From: Kushneria marisflavi
GTDB taxonomy: Bacteria > Pseudomonadota > Gammaproteobacteria > Pseudomonadales > Halomonadaceae
Assembly: GCF_002157205.1 (NCBI RefSeq)
Contig: NZ_CP021358.1
Span: forward strand, 372,001 to 436,000
Direction of reading: 5' to 3'
Length of the DNA: 64,000 nucleotides
Positions 1-10,679 of this stretch are shown piece by piece. Every line of letters begins with the position of its first letter. Position 1 is the stretch's first letter. The notes beneath the pieces were generated by a model. That model saw only the letters and a list, made by a program, of their open reading frames with translations. It made no database searches and was not told where the DNA came from. The position numbers were made by a program, and so were the translations under genes.

Positions 1-78
1 AGAGGCCGGCTTTAGACGGCACCGTCGCGCTGGTCATGATATTAAGCAGCGGATCAGAACACTGGCAGCCCTGACCTG

Positions 79-130
79 CCTTTTAATTCCTTTAAAGTAT
101 AAAAGCATTATAATTTATACCTTTTAATTC
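79..130 (+). promoter_or_regulatory. candidate cysJI promoter with CysB-like repeats
   Basis: A perfect -10 hexamer TATAAT lies at 109-114, with no good -35 box 17 bases upstream (ATTCCT at 86-91). It is framed by an 11-base direct repeat (CCTTTTAATTC at 79-89 and 120-130) and an inverted repeat (GTATAAA at 97-103, TTTATAC at 114-120). A weak -35 box with AT-rich repeats is typical of activator-dependent promoters. CysB, a LysR-type protein, activates cysJI in enterobacteria, so it is the likely ligand. The CysB assignment is inference. Confidence 0.45.
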
Positions 131-188
131 ATGGGGGAGGTCGCTAGCATTCGCCTTCCTCCCACGGGGACAGATGAGGATATCCACG

Positions 189-1997
189 ATGTCACAAGGC
201 CCCCTGCTCGACACCAACAGTCCTTTGAATGGCGACCAGGCCCAGCGTCTCAATGACGTTCTGGGTGGTATGGATCGCGATCAAATGACCTGGCTGAGTG
301 GGTATCTCGCCGGACTCAACGCGTCCGGCGGCCAGCTGAGCGCTGCGTCACCTGCAGGTGCACCACAGACCGCCTCCGCACTACCCGAAATTACTGTTTT
401 ATATGGCAGCCAGACCGGCAACGCTGAAGGCGTGGCCGAGCAGGCGCGTGATCGCGCCGTGGCGCAAGGCTTCAAGGTTCGCCTGCTCGATATGGCAGAC
501 GTCACCAAAAAGGATCTCAAGGATCCCGCCAACCTGGTGGTCGTGGTCAGCACCCAGGGTGAAGGTGATCCGCCGGATACTGCCATCAGTTTCTATGAAC
601 TGATCAATGGCCGCAAGGCGCCCAAACTGGAAGGTCATCGCTTTGCGGTGCTGGGTCTGGGCGACTCGAGCTATGATCAGTTCTGCCAGATGGGCAAGGA
701 ATTTGATGCCCGACTGGCCGAGCTTGGCGCCGAGCGAATCAGCGATCGCATCGATTGCGATGTTGACTACGAAGAGCCTGCTGAAGCCTGGATCGACACC
801 GTACTCGGCCGCTACGCAGAACTCTCGGGCGCGACTGCCGCAGCCGCCGCTCAGGGTGCACCGGCTGCCTCGTCCGGTGAAAGCCAGTGGTCCAAGAAGA
901 ACCCGTTCTATGCCGAGATTCTCGACACGGTGATCCTCAATGACGACGGCTCCAGCAAGGAAACCCGTCATATAGAGCTGTCGCTGGAAGATTCCGGTCT
1001 TGTCTATGAGCCGGGGGATGCGCTGGGCGTCGTCCCACAAAACGATCCGGCCTATGTCGATGAACTGCTCGAGAAGCTCAGAATCAGTCACGACACCGAA
1101 CTGGACACCGGCAGCAAGGTACGTGATGCCCTGTTGGCCGAGTTCGAAGTCACCACGCTGACACGCCCCTTTCTCGAGAAATGGGCCGAACTCAGCGATG
1201 ATGCCGAGCTGCGTCGCATCCTGAGCGATGAAGCCCGAGACGAGTTCAAGGCTTGGGTCTACGGCCGTCACATCATTGATGTGATTGAAGAGTTCCCGGT
1301 CGACAACCTCGATGCTGCCACTTTCACCCAGGCGCTGCGCAAGCTGCCACCGCGGCTTTACTCCATCGCCTCAAGCTATAACGCCGAGCCCGATGAAGTG
1401 CATCTGACGGTCGGTGTTGTACGTTATGAAGCGCATGGACGGGCACGCAATGGCGTCACCACCGGCTATCTTTCCGAGCACGTCAAGCCCGGTGACAAGG
1501 TCCCGATCTATGTCGATCGCAACAAGAACTTCAAGCTGCCGGACGACAACAGCACGCCGGTCATCATGGTAGGTCCGGGGACGGGTGTGGCCCCCTTCCG
1601 CGCCTTCATGCAGGAGCGTGACGATGCGGGCGCTGAAGGCGATAACTGGCTTTTCTTTGGCGATCAGCACTTTCACACCGATTTTCTCTATCAGGCCGAA
1701 TGGCTGAACTGGCGAGAGAAAGGCCTGCTGACCCGTCTGGATGTGGCCTTTTCACGTGATCAGGCCGAAAAGGTCTACGTACAGGATCGCATGCGGGAAA
1801 AAGGGGCAGAACTCTACGCTTGGCTTGAGCGTGGCGCCCATTTTTATGTCTGTGGTGATGGCGAGCGCATGGCAGCCGATGTGCATCAGGCGCTGCTGGA
1901 TATTGCCCGGGAGCACGGTGGCCTCGATGAGGATGCCGCAGCCCAGTATGTCCGCGATCTCCAGCAGTCCAAACGCTACCAGCGGGACGTATACTGA
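189..1997 (+). CDS. cysJ: sulfite reductase [NADPH] flavoprotein alpha subunit
   Basis: This is the flavoprotein half of assimilatory NADPH-sulfite reductase. It passes electrons from NADPH through FAD and FMN to the CysI hemoprotein, which reduces sulfite to sulfide for cysteine synthesis in the cytoplasm. In order it shows a flavodoxin FMN domain (LYGSQTGNAEG), the FAD-binding RLYSIASS motif, the NADPH-binding motif GPGTGVAPFRAF and a C-terminal YVCGDG segment. At 602 residues it matches the enterobacterial protein (about 600). The ATG at 189 is preferred over an in-frame ATG at 174 because GAGG at 176-179 sits at ribosome-binding distance. cysI follows after two bases, so they form an operon. 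cysH is not adjacent. Confidence 0.95.
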   Translation: MSQGPLLDTNSPLNGDQAQRLNDVLGGMDRDQMTWLSGYLAGLNASGGQLSAASPAGAPQTASALPEITVLYGSQTGNAEGVAEQARDRAVAQGFKVRLLDMADVTKKDLKDPANLVVVVSTQGEGDPPDTAISFYELINGRKAPKLEGHRFAVLGLGDSSYDQFCQMGKEFDARLAELGAERISDRIDCDVDYEEPAEAWIDTVLGRYAELSGATAAAAAQGAPAASSGESQWSKKNPFYAEILDTVILNDDGSSKETRHIELSLEDSGLVYEPGDALGVVPQNDPAYVDELLEKLRISHDTELDTGSKVRDALLAEFEVTTLTRPFLEKWAELSDDAELRRILSDEARDEFKAWVYGRHIIDVIEEFPVDNLDAATFTQALRKLPPRLYSIASSYNAEPDEVHLTVGVVRYEAHGRARNGVTTGYLSEHVKPGDKVPIYVDRNKNFKLPDDNSTPVIMVGPGTGVAPFRAFMQERDDAGAEGDNWLFFGDQHFHTDFLYQAEWLNWREKGLLTRLDVAFSRDQAEKVYVQDRMREKGAELYAWLERGAHFYVCGDGERMAADVHQALLDIAREHGGLDEDAAAQYVRDLQQSKRYQRDVY

Positions 1998-1999
1998 AC

Positions 2000-3742
2000 A
2001 TGACCGATATTATTGCCAAACTCCGTGACGAGTCGCTTGATGACTATGCCGCCAATGAAAGCCTGAAGGTCAACAGTGACTTTCTGCGTGGGCGGTTGAT
2101 GGAAGACATGGCGGACAATGCCACCGGTGCTGTCAGCCCTGACGATACGCAGCTGACCAAGTTCCACGGGTTTTACATGCAGGACGATCGCGACGTTCGC
2201 GATCAGCGCCGCAAGAAAAAGCTGGAACCGCTTTATTCTTTCATGGTGCGCCTGCGTATTGCCGGTGGTCGCATGAGCAGCCAGCAGTGGCTGACCCTGG
2301 ATGATGTGGCACGCAACTATGCCAATGGCACGTTGCGCATCACCACACGCCAGACCTTTCAGTACCATGGCGTGTTCAAGAGCAACCTGCGCGCGCACCT
2401 GAAAACCGTCAACGACGCCATGATCGACACCATCGCCGCCTGCGGCGACGTCAATCGGAACGTGACCTCGACGGCCAACCCGCATCGCTCCGCGATTCAT
2501 CGGCAAGTCTATGATCTAGCCGCAGAGATCAGCAATCATCTGCTGCCGCGCACGCGGGCCTATCACGAGATCTTTCTGGGTGAAGAACGCGTTGCCGGTG
2601 GTCCTGAAGAAGTCACCGAGCCGCTTTATACCCAGCATTACCTGCCGCGCAAGTTCAAGATCGGCCTGGCAATTCCGCCGGACAACGAAACCGATGTGCT
2701 GACCAATGACCTGGCCTTTATCGCCATCGTCGAAAACGGTGAGCTCAAGGGCTTCAATGTCGCGGTCGGCGGCGGCATGGGATCGACTCACGGCGAACCG
2801 GATACTTATCCGCGCCGCGGGTCGATCATTGGTTACTGCGATGTCGACCAGACGGTCGATGTGGCCGAAAAGGTCATGCTGGTACAGCGTGACAACGGTG
2901 ACCGCAAAAACCGCAAGCATGCACGCCTCAAGTACACCGTGGACACCATGGGTGCCGAAGGCTTCAGAGCCGAACTCGAGAAATATCTCGGTTACGCGCT
3001 GGGTGAAGAGCGTGCGTTCGAATTTACCACTACCGGCGATATTCTCGGCTGGTATCAGGGTGAAGATGGCCAGTGGCACTACGGGCTTTTCGTCGAGAAC
3101 GGTCGTATCCGCGACTACGCCGATGACAACCCCATCCACGCCGGCATGCAGATCATGAGCGGGATGCGCGAAATCGCCAGAATTCACGATGGCGATATCG
3201 TGCTGAGCTGCAACCAGAATCTGATTATCACCAGCGTGAAACCCGAACTTCGCGAGCAGATCGACGGCATCATTGATCGCTATCGAATGCTCAAGGATGT
3301 CACCCCTCTTCGTCAGCACTCGATCGCCTGTGTGGCCTTCCCTACCTGTGGTCTGGCCATGGCGGAAAGTGAGCGTTATCTGCCCACCCTGCTCGACAAA
3401 TTCGATGCCATCATGAAGGACGCGGGGCTTGAAAACGATCCGATTATCGTACGCATGACCGGCTGCCCCAACGGCTGCGGACGTCCCTTCATGGCTGAAA
3501 TCGGCTTCGTCGGCAAGGCCATCGGTCGATACAACCTCTATCTGGGCGGTGATTTCACCGGCACCCGGCTCAACAAGATGTATCGCGAGAACATCGACGA
3601 GACCACCATTCTTGAAGAGCTGACGCCGATGATCCATCGCTATGCGAAAGAGCGTGAGGTCGGCGAGCACTTCGGTGATTTTGTTGTTCGTGTCGGTATC
3701 ATCAAGGCAACCGAGAACGGGCTGGACTTCCATACAGCTTGA
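2000..3742 (+). CDS. cysI: sulfite reductase [NADPH] hemoprotein beta subunit
   Basis: This is the siroheme and 4Fe-4S subunit that reduces sulfite to sulfide by six electrons, working with CysJ. Cysteines 444, 450, 489 and 493 form the C-X5-C...C-X3-C cluster motif of the family (around IACVAFPTC and GCPNGCGRP). The length of 580 residues is close to the usual 570. It starts two bases after the cysJ stop, so translation is probably coupled. A rho-independent terminator follows directly and no cysH gene comes after it. In many enterobacteria cysH is third in this operon, so here PAPS or APS reductase must be encoded elsewhere. Confidence 0.95.
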   Translation: MTDIIAKLRDESLDDYAANESLKVNSDFLRGRLMEDMADNATGAVSPDDTQLTKFHGFYMQDDRDVRDQRRKKKLEPLYSFMVRLRIAGGRMSSQQWLTLDDVARNYANGTLRITTRQTFQYHGVFKSNLRAHLKTVNDAMIDTIAACGDVNRNVTSTANPHRSAIHRQVYDLAAEISNHLLPRTRAYHEIFLGEERVAGGPEEVTEPLYTQHYLPRKFKIGLAIPPDNETDVLTNDLAFIAIVENGELKGFNVAVGGGMGSTHGEPDTYPRRGSIIGYCDVDQTVDVAEKVMLVQRDNGDRKNRKHARLKYTVDTMGAEGFRAELEKYLGYALGEERAFEFTTTGDILGWYQGEDGQWHYGLFVENGRIRDYADDNPIHAGMQIMSGMREIARIHDGDIVLSCNQNLIITSVKPELREQIDGIIDRYRMLKDVTPLRQHSIACVAFPTCGLAMAESERYLPTLLDKFDAIMKDAGLENDPIIVRMTGCPNGCGRPFMAEIGFVGKAIGRYNLYLGGDFTGTRLNKMYRENIDETTILEELTPMIHRYAKEREVGEHFGDFVVRVGIIKATENGLDFHTA

Positions 3743-3761
3743 TACGTATCTCGAAGCACCC

Positions 3762-3792
3762 AAAAGGCCTGGCATCTACCGGGCCTTTTTTA
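3762..3792 (+). terminator. rho-independent terminator of cysJI
   Basis: The stem AAAAGGCC (3762-3769) pairs with GGCCTTTT (3782-3789), followed by more T residues, 20 bases after the cysI stop codon. Confidence 0.8.
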
Positions 3793-3850
3793 TTGGTTTT
3801 TCTTTTTATGGCACTCGGTTAACTCATCATCGCATCAACCAGGCGGATAC

Positions 3851-3880
3851 AAAAAAGGCCCTGCCAATGGCAGGGCCTTT
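3851..3880 (-). terminator. rho-independent terminator of opgGH
   Basis: A perfect 12-base stem (3854-3865 with 3869-3880) has a three-base loop. On the minus strand it is followed by a T run (AAAAAA at 3851-3856 on the plus strand). It lies about 40 bases past the opgH stop and faces the cysI terminator. Confidence 0.85.
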
Positions 3881-3916
3881 CAGGATCAGACTGCCTCGCA
3901 GCCAAACCGCATCACG

Positions 3917-6412
3917 CTAGATAAAGCGCGGCGGCGGATCATCGGCATAGGCCTCATCGATCCAGGCAGGATACTGATGACTGCGATCCCAGACCTGATA
4001 GTGCAGCCTGGAGAGCATGACCGGGTCATCCAGCACCAACAGCTTTTCCTTGTTGGGCATCTTTTCCGGCCCGCCCACCAGCGCCTGGCGAACCATTGCC
4101 TGACGCTGAGACTCGATCGCCTCGGACTTGTTGTGACGTGCCACACCCATGGCACAACCCAGCGCGTTATCGATGGGATCGACTACCGTTTGCACGAAGG
4201 TCGGTGCCGGTGGCTGATGGCGCGAGTTGCGCACAAACCGCCAGGTGGCCCGCAGTTCCCGTGGCGGATTCGACTCTTCGGGAATCAGGAACATGCGCCC
4301 CCGGAAGGCAGCACGGCCCAGCCCGACCTTGCTGGTAATGACCGAGACCGGAATCGACAGCATCAGCGCCCCAACGATCGGCCAGAGCCAGAGTAGAAAC
4401 AAAGGATCCAGCCACAGGACGAACAGCGTCCAGATGATGCCGAACATCGTCTGCCCACCGTGACGCATGAAGGCATCTTTCCAGGTTGTTTCGCTGAAAT
4501 CACGCTGCGGCGACTTCCACTTGACCTCGATACCCATCAGCGCCGCCAGTACGAAGCGGGTATGAAACAGCATACGCACCGGCGCCAGCAGCATCGAGAT
4601 CAAGGACTCGATTACCATCGACACGCCCAGACGTACGGCCCCACCGTAATAGCGTGGCCCCTTTGCCCATATCACGATCACACTCAGGATCTTGGGCAAA
4701 AACAGCAGAGTCAGCGTGGTGGAAAAGAGTGCTACCGCCCTGCCTGGATGCCACTCGGGCCAACGCGGAAACAGCTGCATGGGCTCGGTGAAATACTCGG
4801 GCGTAGTCAACGTATGCACGGCCAGCAGCGCCGTGGACAGCATCAAGAACAGGAACCAGAGCGGCGCCGACAGATAAGACATGATGCCGGTCAGAAATAC
4901 CGCACGGTGTACCGGATGCATGCCGCGCACCAGAAAAAGTCGGAAGTTCATGATATTGCCCTGACACCAGCGGCGATCGCGCTGCAGCTCGTCAAGCAGG
5001 TTGGGCGGCATTTCTTCATAGCTGCCCGGCATGTCATAGGCAATCCATACCCCCCAGCCGGCACGACGCATCAGCGCCGCTTCGACAAAGTCATGGGAGA
5101 GGATTTCACCCGACAGGGCGCCCTTGCCCGGCAGCGGGGCCAGGGAGCAGTAATACATGAAAGGCTCAACGCGAATAATCGCGTTATGCCCCCAGTAATG
5201 AGATTCCCCCAGCTGCCAGAAGTGCAGGCCCGCCGTGAAAAGTGGCCCATATACCCTTGTGGCAAACTGCTGCAGACGGGCATAGAGATTGTTACTGCCT
5301 GCTGCCATCGGCGCCGACTGAATGATACCGGCATCCGGATTGGCTTCCATCAGCTGTACCAGTCGAGTCAGACAGCGACCGCTCATGACACTGTCGGCGT
5401 CCATGACCAGCATGTAGCGATAGTTGGCCCCAAAGCGACGGCAGAAGTCATCGATGTTGCCACTCTTTTTCTTGACCCGACGAGAGCGGCGACGATAGAA
5501 GATCCGGCCAAACCCACCCACTTCACGGCACAGCCTCAACCAGGCATGATTTTCAGCCACACAGGTATCGGGATCATAGCTGTCACTGAGAACGTGAAAA
5601 TCGAAATGCTCGATGTTGCCACTGCGCTGAACGGACTCATAGGTCGCCTTGAGACCGGCAAAGACGCGGTTGACGTCTTCATTACAGATCGGCATGACGA
5701 TAGCGGTTCTGGCCGAAGGGTCAATCGGCTCATCCCCCGCACTGGTCGCCGAGATGCTGTATTTGTCCCGCCCTTTCAAAAGCTGGAAGAACCCCATCAG
5801 CGCCGTCCAGAAACCGGCCGACACCCAGCAAAACAGCAGCGCAAAGAGCACAAGTTCCAGCACTTCAAGCAGCTGTGCGCCCTGATAAGGCAAAACGGTA
5901 CTCATGTACCAGACCGCTACTGCGCTTTGCACCATGACCAGCAGCAGCAGCGTCCAGCGGCGCATGGTACCCACCATCTTCCAGCGCGGCGCAGTAGGTG
6001 CTTCAGGGGCCTGAGTCTTGCGTACCCGCGGCTTTAAATTGCCGCGGCGCAGGTGATAGCCCTTTTTCAGTCGCTTGATCGGGCTGGTGGTCCAGGGGTG
6101 CGGTGCAATCGAGGTACGATTGATGGGCGGCATGGTCTTGAGACACACACGCCCCACCTTGTCGGTTCCAAGCACCTCGGGCGGCGCCAGAGGCGCTGTC
6201 CCATAGGCCAGCTCCAGACGCCGGAGCACCGAAGCGCTGGCAGGGTCGTCCTGCAGGAGGCTCTGCTTGCCGACGTCTTCATGAACCTTGAACAGCGGCG
6301 TATCCTGAGACGCCAGTTCCAGCAGCTCTCGTCGATTACCCAGATCCCGGGTCCCGAGCGCCAGGCGCTCGAGATAGGCCCGGGCCGGGCTTGAATAGGC
6401 ATCATCACTCAT
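3917..6412 (-). CDS. opgH: glucans biosynthesis glucosyltransferase H
   Basis: This is an inner-membrane family 2 glycosyltransferase. It polymerises UDP-glucose into the beta-1,2-glucan backbone of osmoregulated periplasmic glucans and exports it. The 831 residues are close to the E. coli protein (847). Visible features are a long N-terminal cytoplasmic region, transmembrane segments before and after the catalytic domain, the DADSVMSG acidic motif and the [10 protein letters not shown] motif that matches QxxRW. The start overlaps the end of opgG by 8 bases, so the two genes are translationally coupled. A strong terminator follows. A full-length E. coli OpgH also moderates cell size through FtsZ, but nothing in the sequence tests that here. 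Confidence 0.95.
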   Translation of the reverse strand: MSDDAYSSPARAYLERLALGTRDLGNRRELLELASQDTPLFKVHEDVGKQSLLQDDPASASVLRRLELAYGTAPLAPPEVLGTDKVGRVCLKTMPPINRTSIAPHPWTTSPIKRLKKGYHLRRGNLKPRVRKTQAPEAPTAPRWKMVGTMRRWTLLLLVMVQSAVAVWYMSTVLPYQGAQLLEVLELVLFALLFCWVSAGFWTALMGFFQLLKGRDKYSISATSAGDEPIDPSARTAIVMPICNEDVNRVFAGLKATYESVQRSGNIEHFDFHVLSDSYDPDTCVAENHAWLRLCREVGGFGRIFYRRRSRRVKKKSGNIDDFCRRFGANYRYMLVMDADSVMSGRCLTRLVQLMEANPDAGIIQSAPMAAGSNNLYARLQQFATRVYGPLFTAGLHFWQLGESHYWGHNAIIRVEPFMYYCSLAPLPGKGALSGEILSHDFVEAALMRRAGWGVWIAYDMPGSYEEMPPNLLDELQRDRRWCQGNIMNFRLFLVRGMHPVHRAVFLTGIMSYLSAPLWFLFLMLSTALLAVHTLTTPEYFTEPMQLFPRWPEWHPGRAVALFSTTLTLLFLPKILSVIVIWAKGPRYYGGAVRLGVSMVIESLISMLLAPVRMLFHTRFVLAALMGIEVKWKSPQRDFSETTWKDAFMRHGGQTMFGIIWTLFVLWLDPLFLLWLWPIVGALMLSIPVSVITSKVGLGRAAFRGRMFLIPEESNPPRELRATWRFVRNSRHQPPAPTFVQTVVDPIDNALGCAMGVARHNKSEAIESQRQAMVRQALVGGPEKMPNKEKLLVLDDPVMLSRLHYQVWDRSHQYPAWIDEAYADDPPPRFI

Positions 6413-8000
6413 TGGCAGGCAGCACGTAGTTCCAGGTTTCCGTCAGACGCGAATCACCATTTTTCAAAAAAGCCTTCATGTTGATCGGCTTCGAGGTGTC
6501 GTTGGCCTTGACGCTCAGCTTCAGGCGGTAGCCACCCATGGCAGGGTTACGAACCACTTCGCTACGTACAACCTGGCCGTTATCGCCAAGATTGACGTCC
6601 GCCTGAACATTGTCATTGCTGCCCGGCGACTTGAGGTTCGGGCCCACGAAATCGATCACATACATCGTGCTGTCATCGCTTTTGCGCACCAGGTTGTTCT
6701 GAACCGTTTCACCACGAGCACGACGGGTCTGTGCAACCCAACCCAGATCAGGCGTATGGTAGCGCGCCTCATTGAGCGTCCAGTTGATGGTGTAATTGAA
6801 ATCCAGCGGCTGGTTGGTTGGCAGTTCCTGCGTCGGGCGCCAGAAGCTGACAATGTTGTCGTTGGTTTCATCCGGCGTCGGAATCTGGACAAGTTCTACC
6901 TGTCCGTCACCCCAGGTATTTTGCGGCTCGATCCAGGCACTCGGGCGCAGGTCGTAACGATTTTCGATGTCCTGATAGTCGCCGAAATCGTGGTCACGCT
7001 GCAAAAGCCCCATACCGCGCGGGTTGTTGGCCGGGAATGTATCCACGGAAAGACGCTTGGGATTGGCCAGCGGACGCCACAGCCACTGCCCGTCACTGGT
7101 GGCCAGCAGCAGACCATTGGAGTCATGAATGGCAGGACGATAATTACTGCTGGTGGACGGCTGCTCGGGACCAAACAGGTACATGCTGGTCAGCGGTGCA
7201 ATGCCCAGCTTGGTGACCTGACGACGCAGGAAGAGGCGAGACTGCACATCGACAACGCTGTCCTGTCCCGGGCGCAGAATAAAGCGATAGGCGCCGGTGG
7301 CGCTGGGTGAATCCAGCAGCGCATAGATGGTCAGATAGCGGTCATCTCCCTGGGGTTTAACCACCCAGAACTCCTTGAACCGCGGAAACTCTTCGCCCGA
7401 ATTGAGCCCGGTATCCACGGCAAGACCGCGGCTTGAGAGTCCATAGCGCTGGTTCTGGCCCGCCACACGAAAATAGCTGGCGCCCAGAAATACCATCGAC
7501 TCACTTTTCTTGTCGGGGCTATCGCCGTAGTTGATCTTGAAGCCGGCGAAACCAAGATCCTTGAACTTTGATCTGTCGACATCCAGATTGCCGTAATTGA
7601 AATTCTCCGGGGAAAATTTCAATTCCTGCACATCATCGCCGTTGACCTCATTGATGGTTACCGGCGTGTTGTAGTGCATACCTTCGTGAAAAAACCCCAG
7701 ATCAAATCTCAGGTTATCGCTGCGCCAGTGTGATTGGGCAGGCTTGTATTGAATCTGCTGATATTGCTGAAAATTCAATCCGGCAAGGGATTCCGGGAGA
7801 TTGCTTTGAGGCGCAGTGTATCCACGCTGTGCAAGCTCCTGAGCCTCCTGGCTGACATCGTTGAAGTCAAATGCGAGTACGGCCTGAGTGGAGAACAGGG
7901 AAGCCACTCCGAAAGCCAGCAAGGCACTTTTTTTCAGGGTAGCGTAAGCCGCGAAACTACCGGAGGTTTTCAGATAAGACGTCACAGCAACATTCCTCAT
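6405..8000 (-). CDS. opgG: periplasmic glucan biosynthesis protein G
   Basis: This OpgG/MdoG-family protein acts in the periplasm and is needed for branching or maturation of osmoregulated periplasmic glucans, together with OpgH. The ATG at 8000 is chosen because AAGGA lies five bases upstream. It gives 531 residues with a long export signal (basic start, hydrophobic [10 protein letters not shown], probable cleavage after QAVLA before FDF). In-frame starts further upstream (8045, 8096) lack a convincing ribosome-binding site. Family signatures appear from about residue 50 (FDFNDV, AQELA) to the C-terminal immunoglobulin-like part. It is first in the opgG-opgH operon with its own upstream region at 8001-8347. 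Confidence 0.93.
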   Translation of the reverse strand: MRNVAVTSYLKTSGSFAAYATLKKSALLAFGVASLFSTQAVLAFDFNDVSQEAQELAQRGYTAPQSNLPESLAGLNFQQYQQIQYKPAQSHWRSDNLRFDLGFFHEGMHYNTPVTINEVNGDDVQELKFSPENFNYGNLDVDRSKFKDLGFAGFKINYGDSPDKKSESMVFLGASYFRVAGQNQRYGLSSRGLAVDTGLNSGEEFPRFKEFWVVKPQGDDRYLTIYALLDSPSATGAYRFILRPGQDSVVDVQSRLFLRRQVTKLGIAPLTSMYLFGPEQPSTSSNYRPAIHDSNGLLLATSDGQWLWRPLANPKRLSVDTFPANNPRGMGLLQRDHDFGDYQDIENRYDLRPSAWIEPQNTWGDGQVELVQIPTPDETNDNIVSFWRPTQELPTNQPLDFNYTINWTLNEARYHTPDLGWVAQTRRARGETVQNNLVRKSDDSTMYVIDFVGPNLKSPGSNDNVQADVNLGDNGQVVRSEVVRNPAMGGYRLKLSVKANDTSKPINMKAFLKNGDSRLTETWNYVLPANE

Positions 8001-8347
8001 AAGCATCCTTGAAGTGCCCTGGTATTTAAAAAAGGTATGGTTCATACCATTACCGCCATGCAGGAAAATGCTCAGGGCAGCCATACATGGCAGCATATGC
8101 CTTGTCGAATTCAGCAGGCCTGTTTACCACGACCCTGCACCTTTATACCAGAAGCTCGGGTGCAGCATTCTACGTCACTTTTCTACGCACGATACGTCCC
8201 AAGATGCCGCAGCGACCCAGGAGATATCATGCATTGGATGTGCATACGGACGCTATTCTAGCGCCGGCAAGGCTTTTTCTCAGTAGTCATAATGAAACGC
8301 TGTCTTTTTTTACCACCTGGTGACACGTCGATAACAGATTTAACCGG
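8001..8347 (-). other. gene-free region upstream of opgG
   Basis: No convincing gene lies here. It separates the stop of the exporter gene from the opgG start and must hold the opgG promoter. A TATAAA-like -10 candidate can be read on the minus strand near 8152-8157. An inverted repeat GGTATG-GTT-CATACC at 8034-8048 lies in the leader, just before the start codon. opgGH is osmotically regulated in enterobacteria, but I see no recognised operator. Confidence 0.35.
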
Positions 8348-9541
8348 TCATGCCAGTACCCGATGTCGATGACATGTCATTAATGCCGTTAATAAAAGCC
8401 CTCCTGCGCCAATAATGCCAGTCAATGCCAGTATCCACTGAGGTGATAGCGGCAACCATGTCAACAATGAGGCCATCAGCGCACCGCCCCCCATCTGGCA
8501 ACACCCTGCCAGCGATGAGGCAAGCCCTGCCCTGTCTGCATAGGGTTCAAGCGCCAGGCTCAACGCAGCTCCCAGTGTCAGTGAAAAGCCGGTCACCATG
8601 ACGGCATTGGGGAGCATGAAGGAAGCCACATCCGAGCCAGAAACGCTGTAAAACAAGGCATGACAACAGCCACCCATGACCATGACGGCAAGTCCTGCCT
8701 GAATGGCGCGATGCTGCCCCAGAGACGAAATCAGACGCGGAGCGAGAAAGTAAGCCACTACGTTGATGGCCGCGATAGCACCAAACCAGCCGCCAAAGGC
8801 CAGCTCGCTCAAACCCGCCTGATCCATCAGCAGTATTGGCGATGTCGTGACATAGACAAGAATGACGGTCATGCCGGTCATGGCAATCAGGACATGAAAG
8901 ACAAACTGGCCATCGCGCAGGATGGTGACCACATCACGCCCATAATGAGAAAGGCGGCTTTTATGCTCGCCGGCCGGTCGAGTTTCCTCCAGCCCCCAGA
9001 GACAAAAGAGCGCAACACCGAGCGCAAAGACCGTCATGAAAATGAAACTGGCACGCCAGTGCCAGAAGGCGGCCAACAGGCTCCCCAGCAGGGGAGCCAG
9101 CGCTGGTACCACACAAACCGCTGCATTCAAAAAGCTGTAAATGCCGGCGCGTCGGTTCCCATCAAAACGGTCTCGCACACAGGAAAACGCCACGACGGTA
9201 GCCAGTGAAGCGCCCAGACCCTGAAGCAGGCGTCCGATATAAAACAGCGTAATCTGGTCGGCCATGAGGCACAGTGCCGCAGCCAGTCCATACAAGAGCG
9301 CCCCGGCAATCGCCATGGGTCGTCGCCCCAGACCATCTACCAACGGGCCGGCCACCAGCTGCCCTGCTCCCATGCTGATCAGATACAACGTGATGGACCA
9401 CTTGATACCGGCGGTATCCAGCGCAAAGTCCTGCGCGACCATGGGCAGCGAGGGTAAAAAGATATCGACGCCCAGAGGGGTAAGCACGATCAGCGCCATC
9501 ATCATGGCAATCAGGCGGCGATTGCCGGGGAAAGTGCCCAT
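8348..9541 (-). CDS. Bcr/CflA-family multidrug efflux MFS transporter
   Basis: This is a proton-driven drug exporter of the major facilitator superfamily, Bcr/CflA (DHA1) branch, in the inner membrane. Its 397 residues form about 12 hydrophobic helices. The conserved N-terminal signature TPLGVDIFLPSLPMVA and the loop motif GPLVDGLGRRP after helix 2 place it in this family. The ATG at 9541 has AGAG seven bases upstream and is favoured over a TTG two codons earlier. It appears monocistronic and divergent from the FNT channel gene. Bcr homologues export bicyclomycin, chloramphenicol, sulfathiazole or cysteine, and the substrate here cannot be told. Confidence 0.85.
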   Translation of the reverse strand: MGTFPGNRRLIAMMMALIVLTPLGVDIFLPSLPMVAQDFALDTAGIKWSITLYLISMGAGQLVAGPLVDGLGRRPMAIAGALLYGLAAALCLMADQITLFYIGRLLQGLGASLATVVAFSCVRDRFDGNRRAGIYSFLNAAVCVVPALAPLLGSLLAAFWHWRASFIFMTVFALGVALFCLWGLEETRPAGEHKSRLSHYGRDVVTILRDGQFVFHVLIAMTGMTVILVYVTTSPILLMDQAGLSELAFGGWFGAIAAINVVAYFLAPRLISSLGQHRAIQAGLAVMVMGGCCHALFYSVSGSDVASFMLPNAVMVTGFSLTLGAALSLALEPYADRAGLASSLAGCCQMGGGALMASLLTWLPLSPQWILALTGIIGAGGLLLTALMTCHRHRVLA

Positions 9542-9677
9542 TATCAAACTCTTTTAAAAGAAGAAAAGGCACTGTACAGACTACATCAGGGCCGGCCAAC
9601 ACTTCCTGTCGGTTTGAAAGCGGCCCGGCTACGCTAAGCTTATTGACCATCGCGATAACAAACAGGCGCGCACCTCT

Positions 9678-10679
9678 ATGAGCCAGGAAGAAAAACAGCA
9701 CGCAGAAGATGATTTTGAAGGCGGACTGGATGCAGAAGCCGTGGAACAGGAACCACAGGAAGCCTCATCAGGCAGCGTTTCCGACAAGCATGCTAACGAT
9801 GAAGAGGAGAAAGGCCAGGAATTACCCTCTCAGGCTGCTGCGGTTCACCAGCGACTTCGCAAGGATGGCCAGAAGGAACTGGCTCGAGACTCGATGGCAC
9901 TGTTGTGGTCCGCCATCGCCGCCGGCATTTCCATGAGTTTTTCCATGGTCGCGCGCGGTCTTATGCACGCACAGCTGCCGGACACGGGCGCCGGTTTCAT
10001 GATCGAATGCCTGGGCTATACGATTGGCTTTATCGTCGTCATTCTGGCCCGCCAGCAGCTCTTTACGGAAAACACCGTGACGGCCGTTTTACCGGTCATG
10101 AGCCATCCAACGCTTGCCAACTTTGGCGCTCTGGGTCGCCTTTGGGGGGTCGTGCTGTTCGGCAACATGGTCGGTGCGGCACTTTCAGCGGCCACATTCC
10201 TGTACATGCCGATGTTTGACCCGGCCACCCACGACGCCTTTATCACGCTGGGCGAGCATCTCATGGACAAATCGCCATTAGAGATGTTTTCAAGCGCCAT
10301 TCTGGCCGGCTGGATGATTGCCACCCTGGTATGGCTGATTCCGGCTGCCGATCAGGCCAAGGTCTGGATCATTCTGATTATCACCTACGTTATGGCCATC
10401 GGCGGATTTGCGCACATTGTGGTCGGGGCCAGTGAAATGTTTTACATGGTGTTTTCAGGCAATGCCGACTGGAGCGATTTCCTTTTACGCTTTGCCCTGC
10501 CAACACTTGCCGGCAACGTGGTCGGCGGCACGTTTATCTTTTCCCTGATCAGTCATGCGCAGATTCGTGGCGACCTGGAAGCCCAGAAGGAATGCAAACA
10601 GGGCCTGATTCAACGGCATCACATGTCGAAAAAGCCAAAGGACGCTCAGAATCTGCACAAGCGTGACAGGTCTTCATGA
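9678..10679 (+). CDS. formate/nitrite transporter family protein (YfdC-like)
   Basis: This is an inner-membrane channel-like protein of the formate/nitrite transporter (FNT) family, closest in pattern to E. coli YfdC. Residues 1 to about 70 form a highly acidic, Gln- and Glu-rich cytoplasmic extension (EEKQHAEDDFEGG, DEEEKGQE). Six hydrophobic helices follow from about residue 75 to 300, with the family-like segments ARQQLFTENT and FAHIVVGASEMFY. The C-terminus is basic. The transported anion is unknown. The next gene, a lipoprotein, starts inside its stop codon (ATGA overlap), which suggests co-expression. 333 residues is longer than typical FocA because of the N-terminal extension. Confidence 0.82.
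   Translation: MSQEEKQHAEDDFEGGLDAEAVEQEPQEASSGSVSDKHANDEEEKGQELPSQAAAVHQRLRKDGQKELARDSMALLWSAIAAGISMSFSMVARGLMHAQLPDTGAGFMIECLGYTIGFIVVILARQQLFTENTVTAVLPVMSHPTLANFGALGRLWGVVLFGNMVGAALSAATFLYMPMFDPATHDAFITLGEHLMDKSPLEMFSSAILAGWMIATLVWLIPAADQAKVWIILIITYVMAIGGFAHIVVGASEMFYMVFSGNADWSDFLLRFALPTLAGNVVGGTFIFSLISHAQIRGDLEAQKECKQGLIQRHHMSKKPKDAQNLHKRDRSS

Noticed and set aside
4460..6037. A 525-codon open frame on the plus strand
   Set aside because: It lies wholly antisense to opgH, has His- and Gln-rich unnatural composition and matches no family; it is an artefact of GC-rich codon use.
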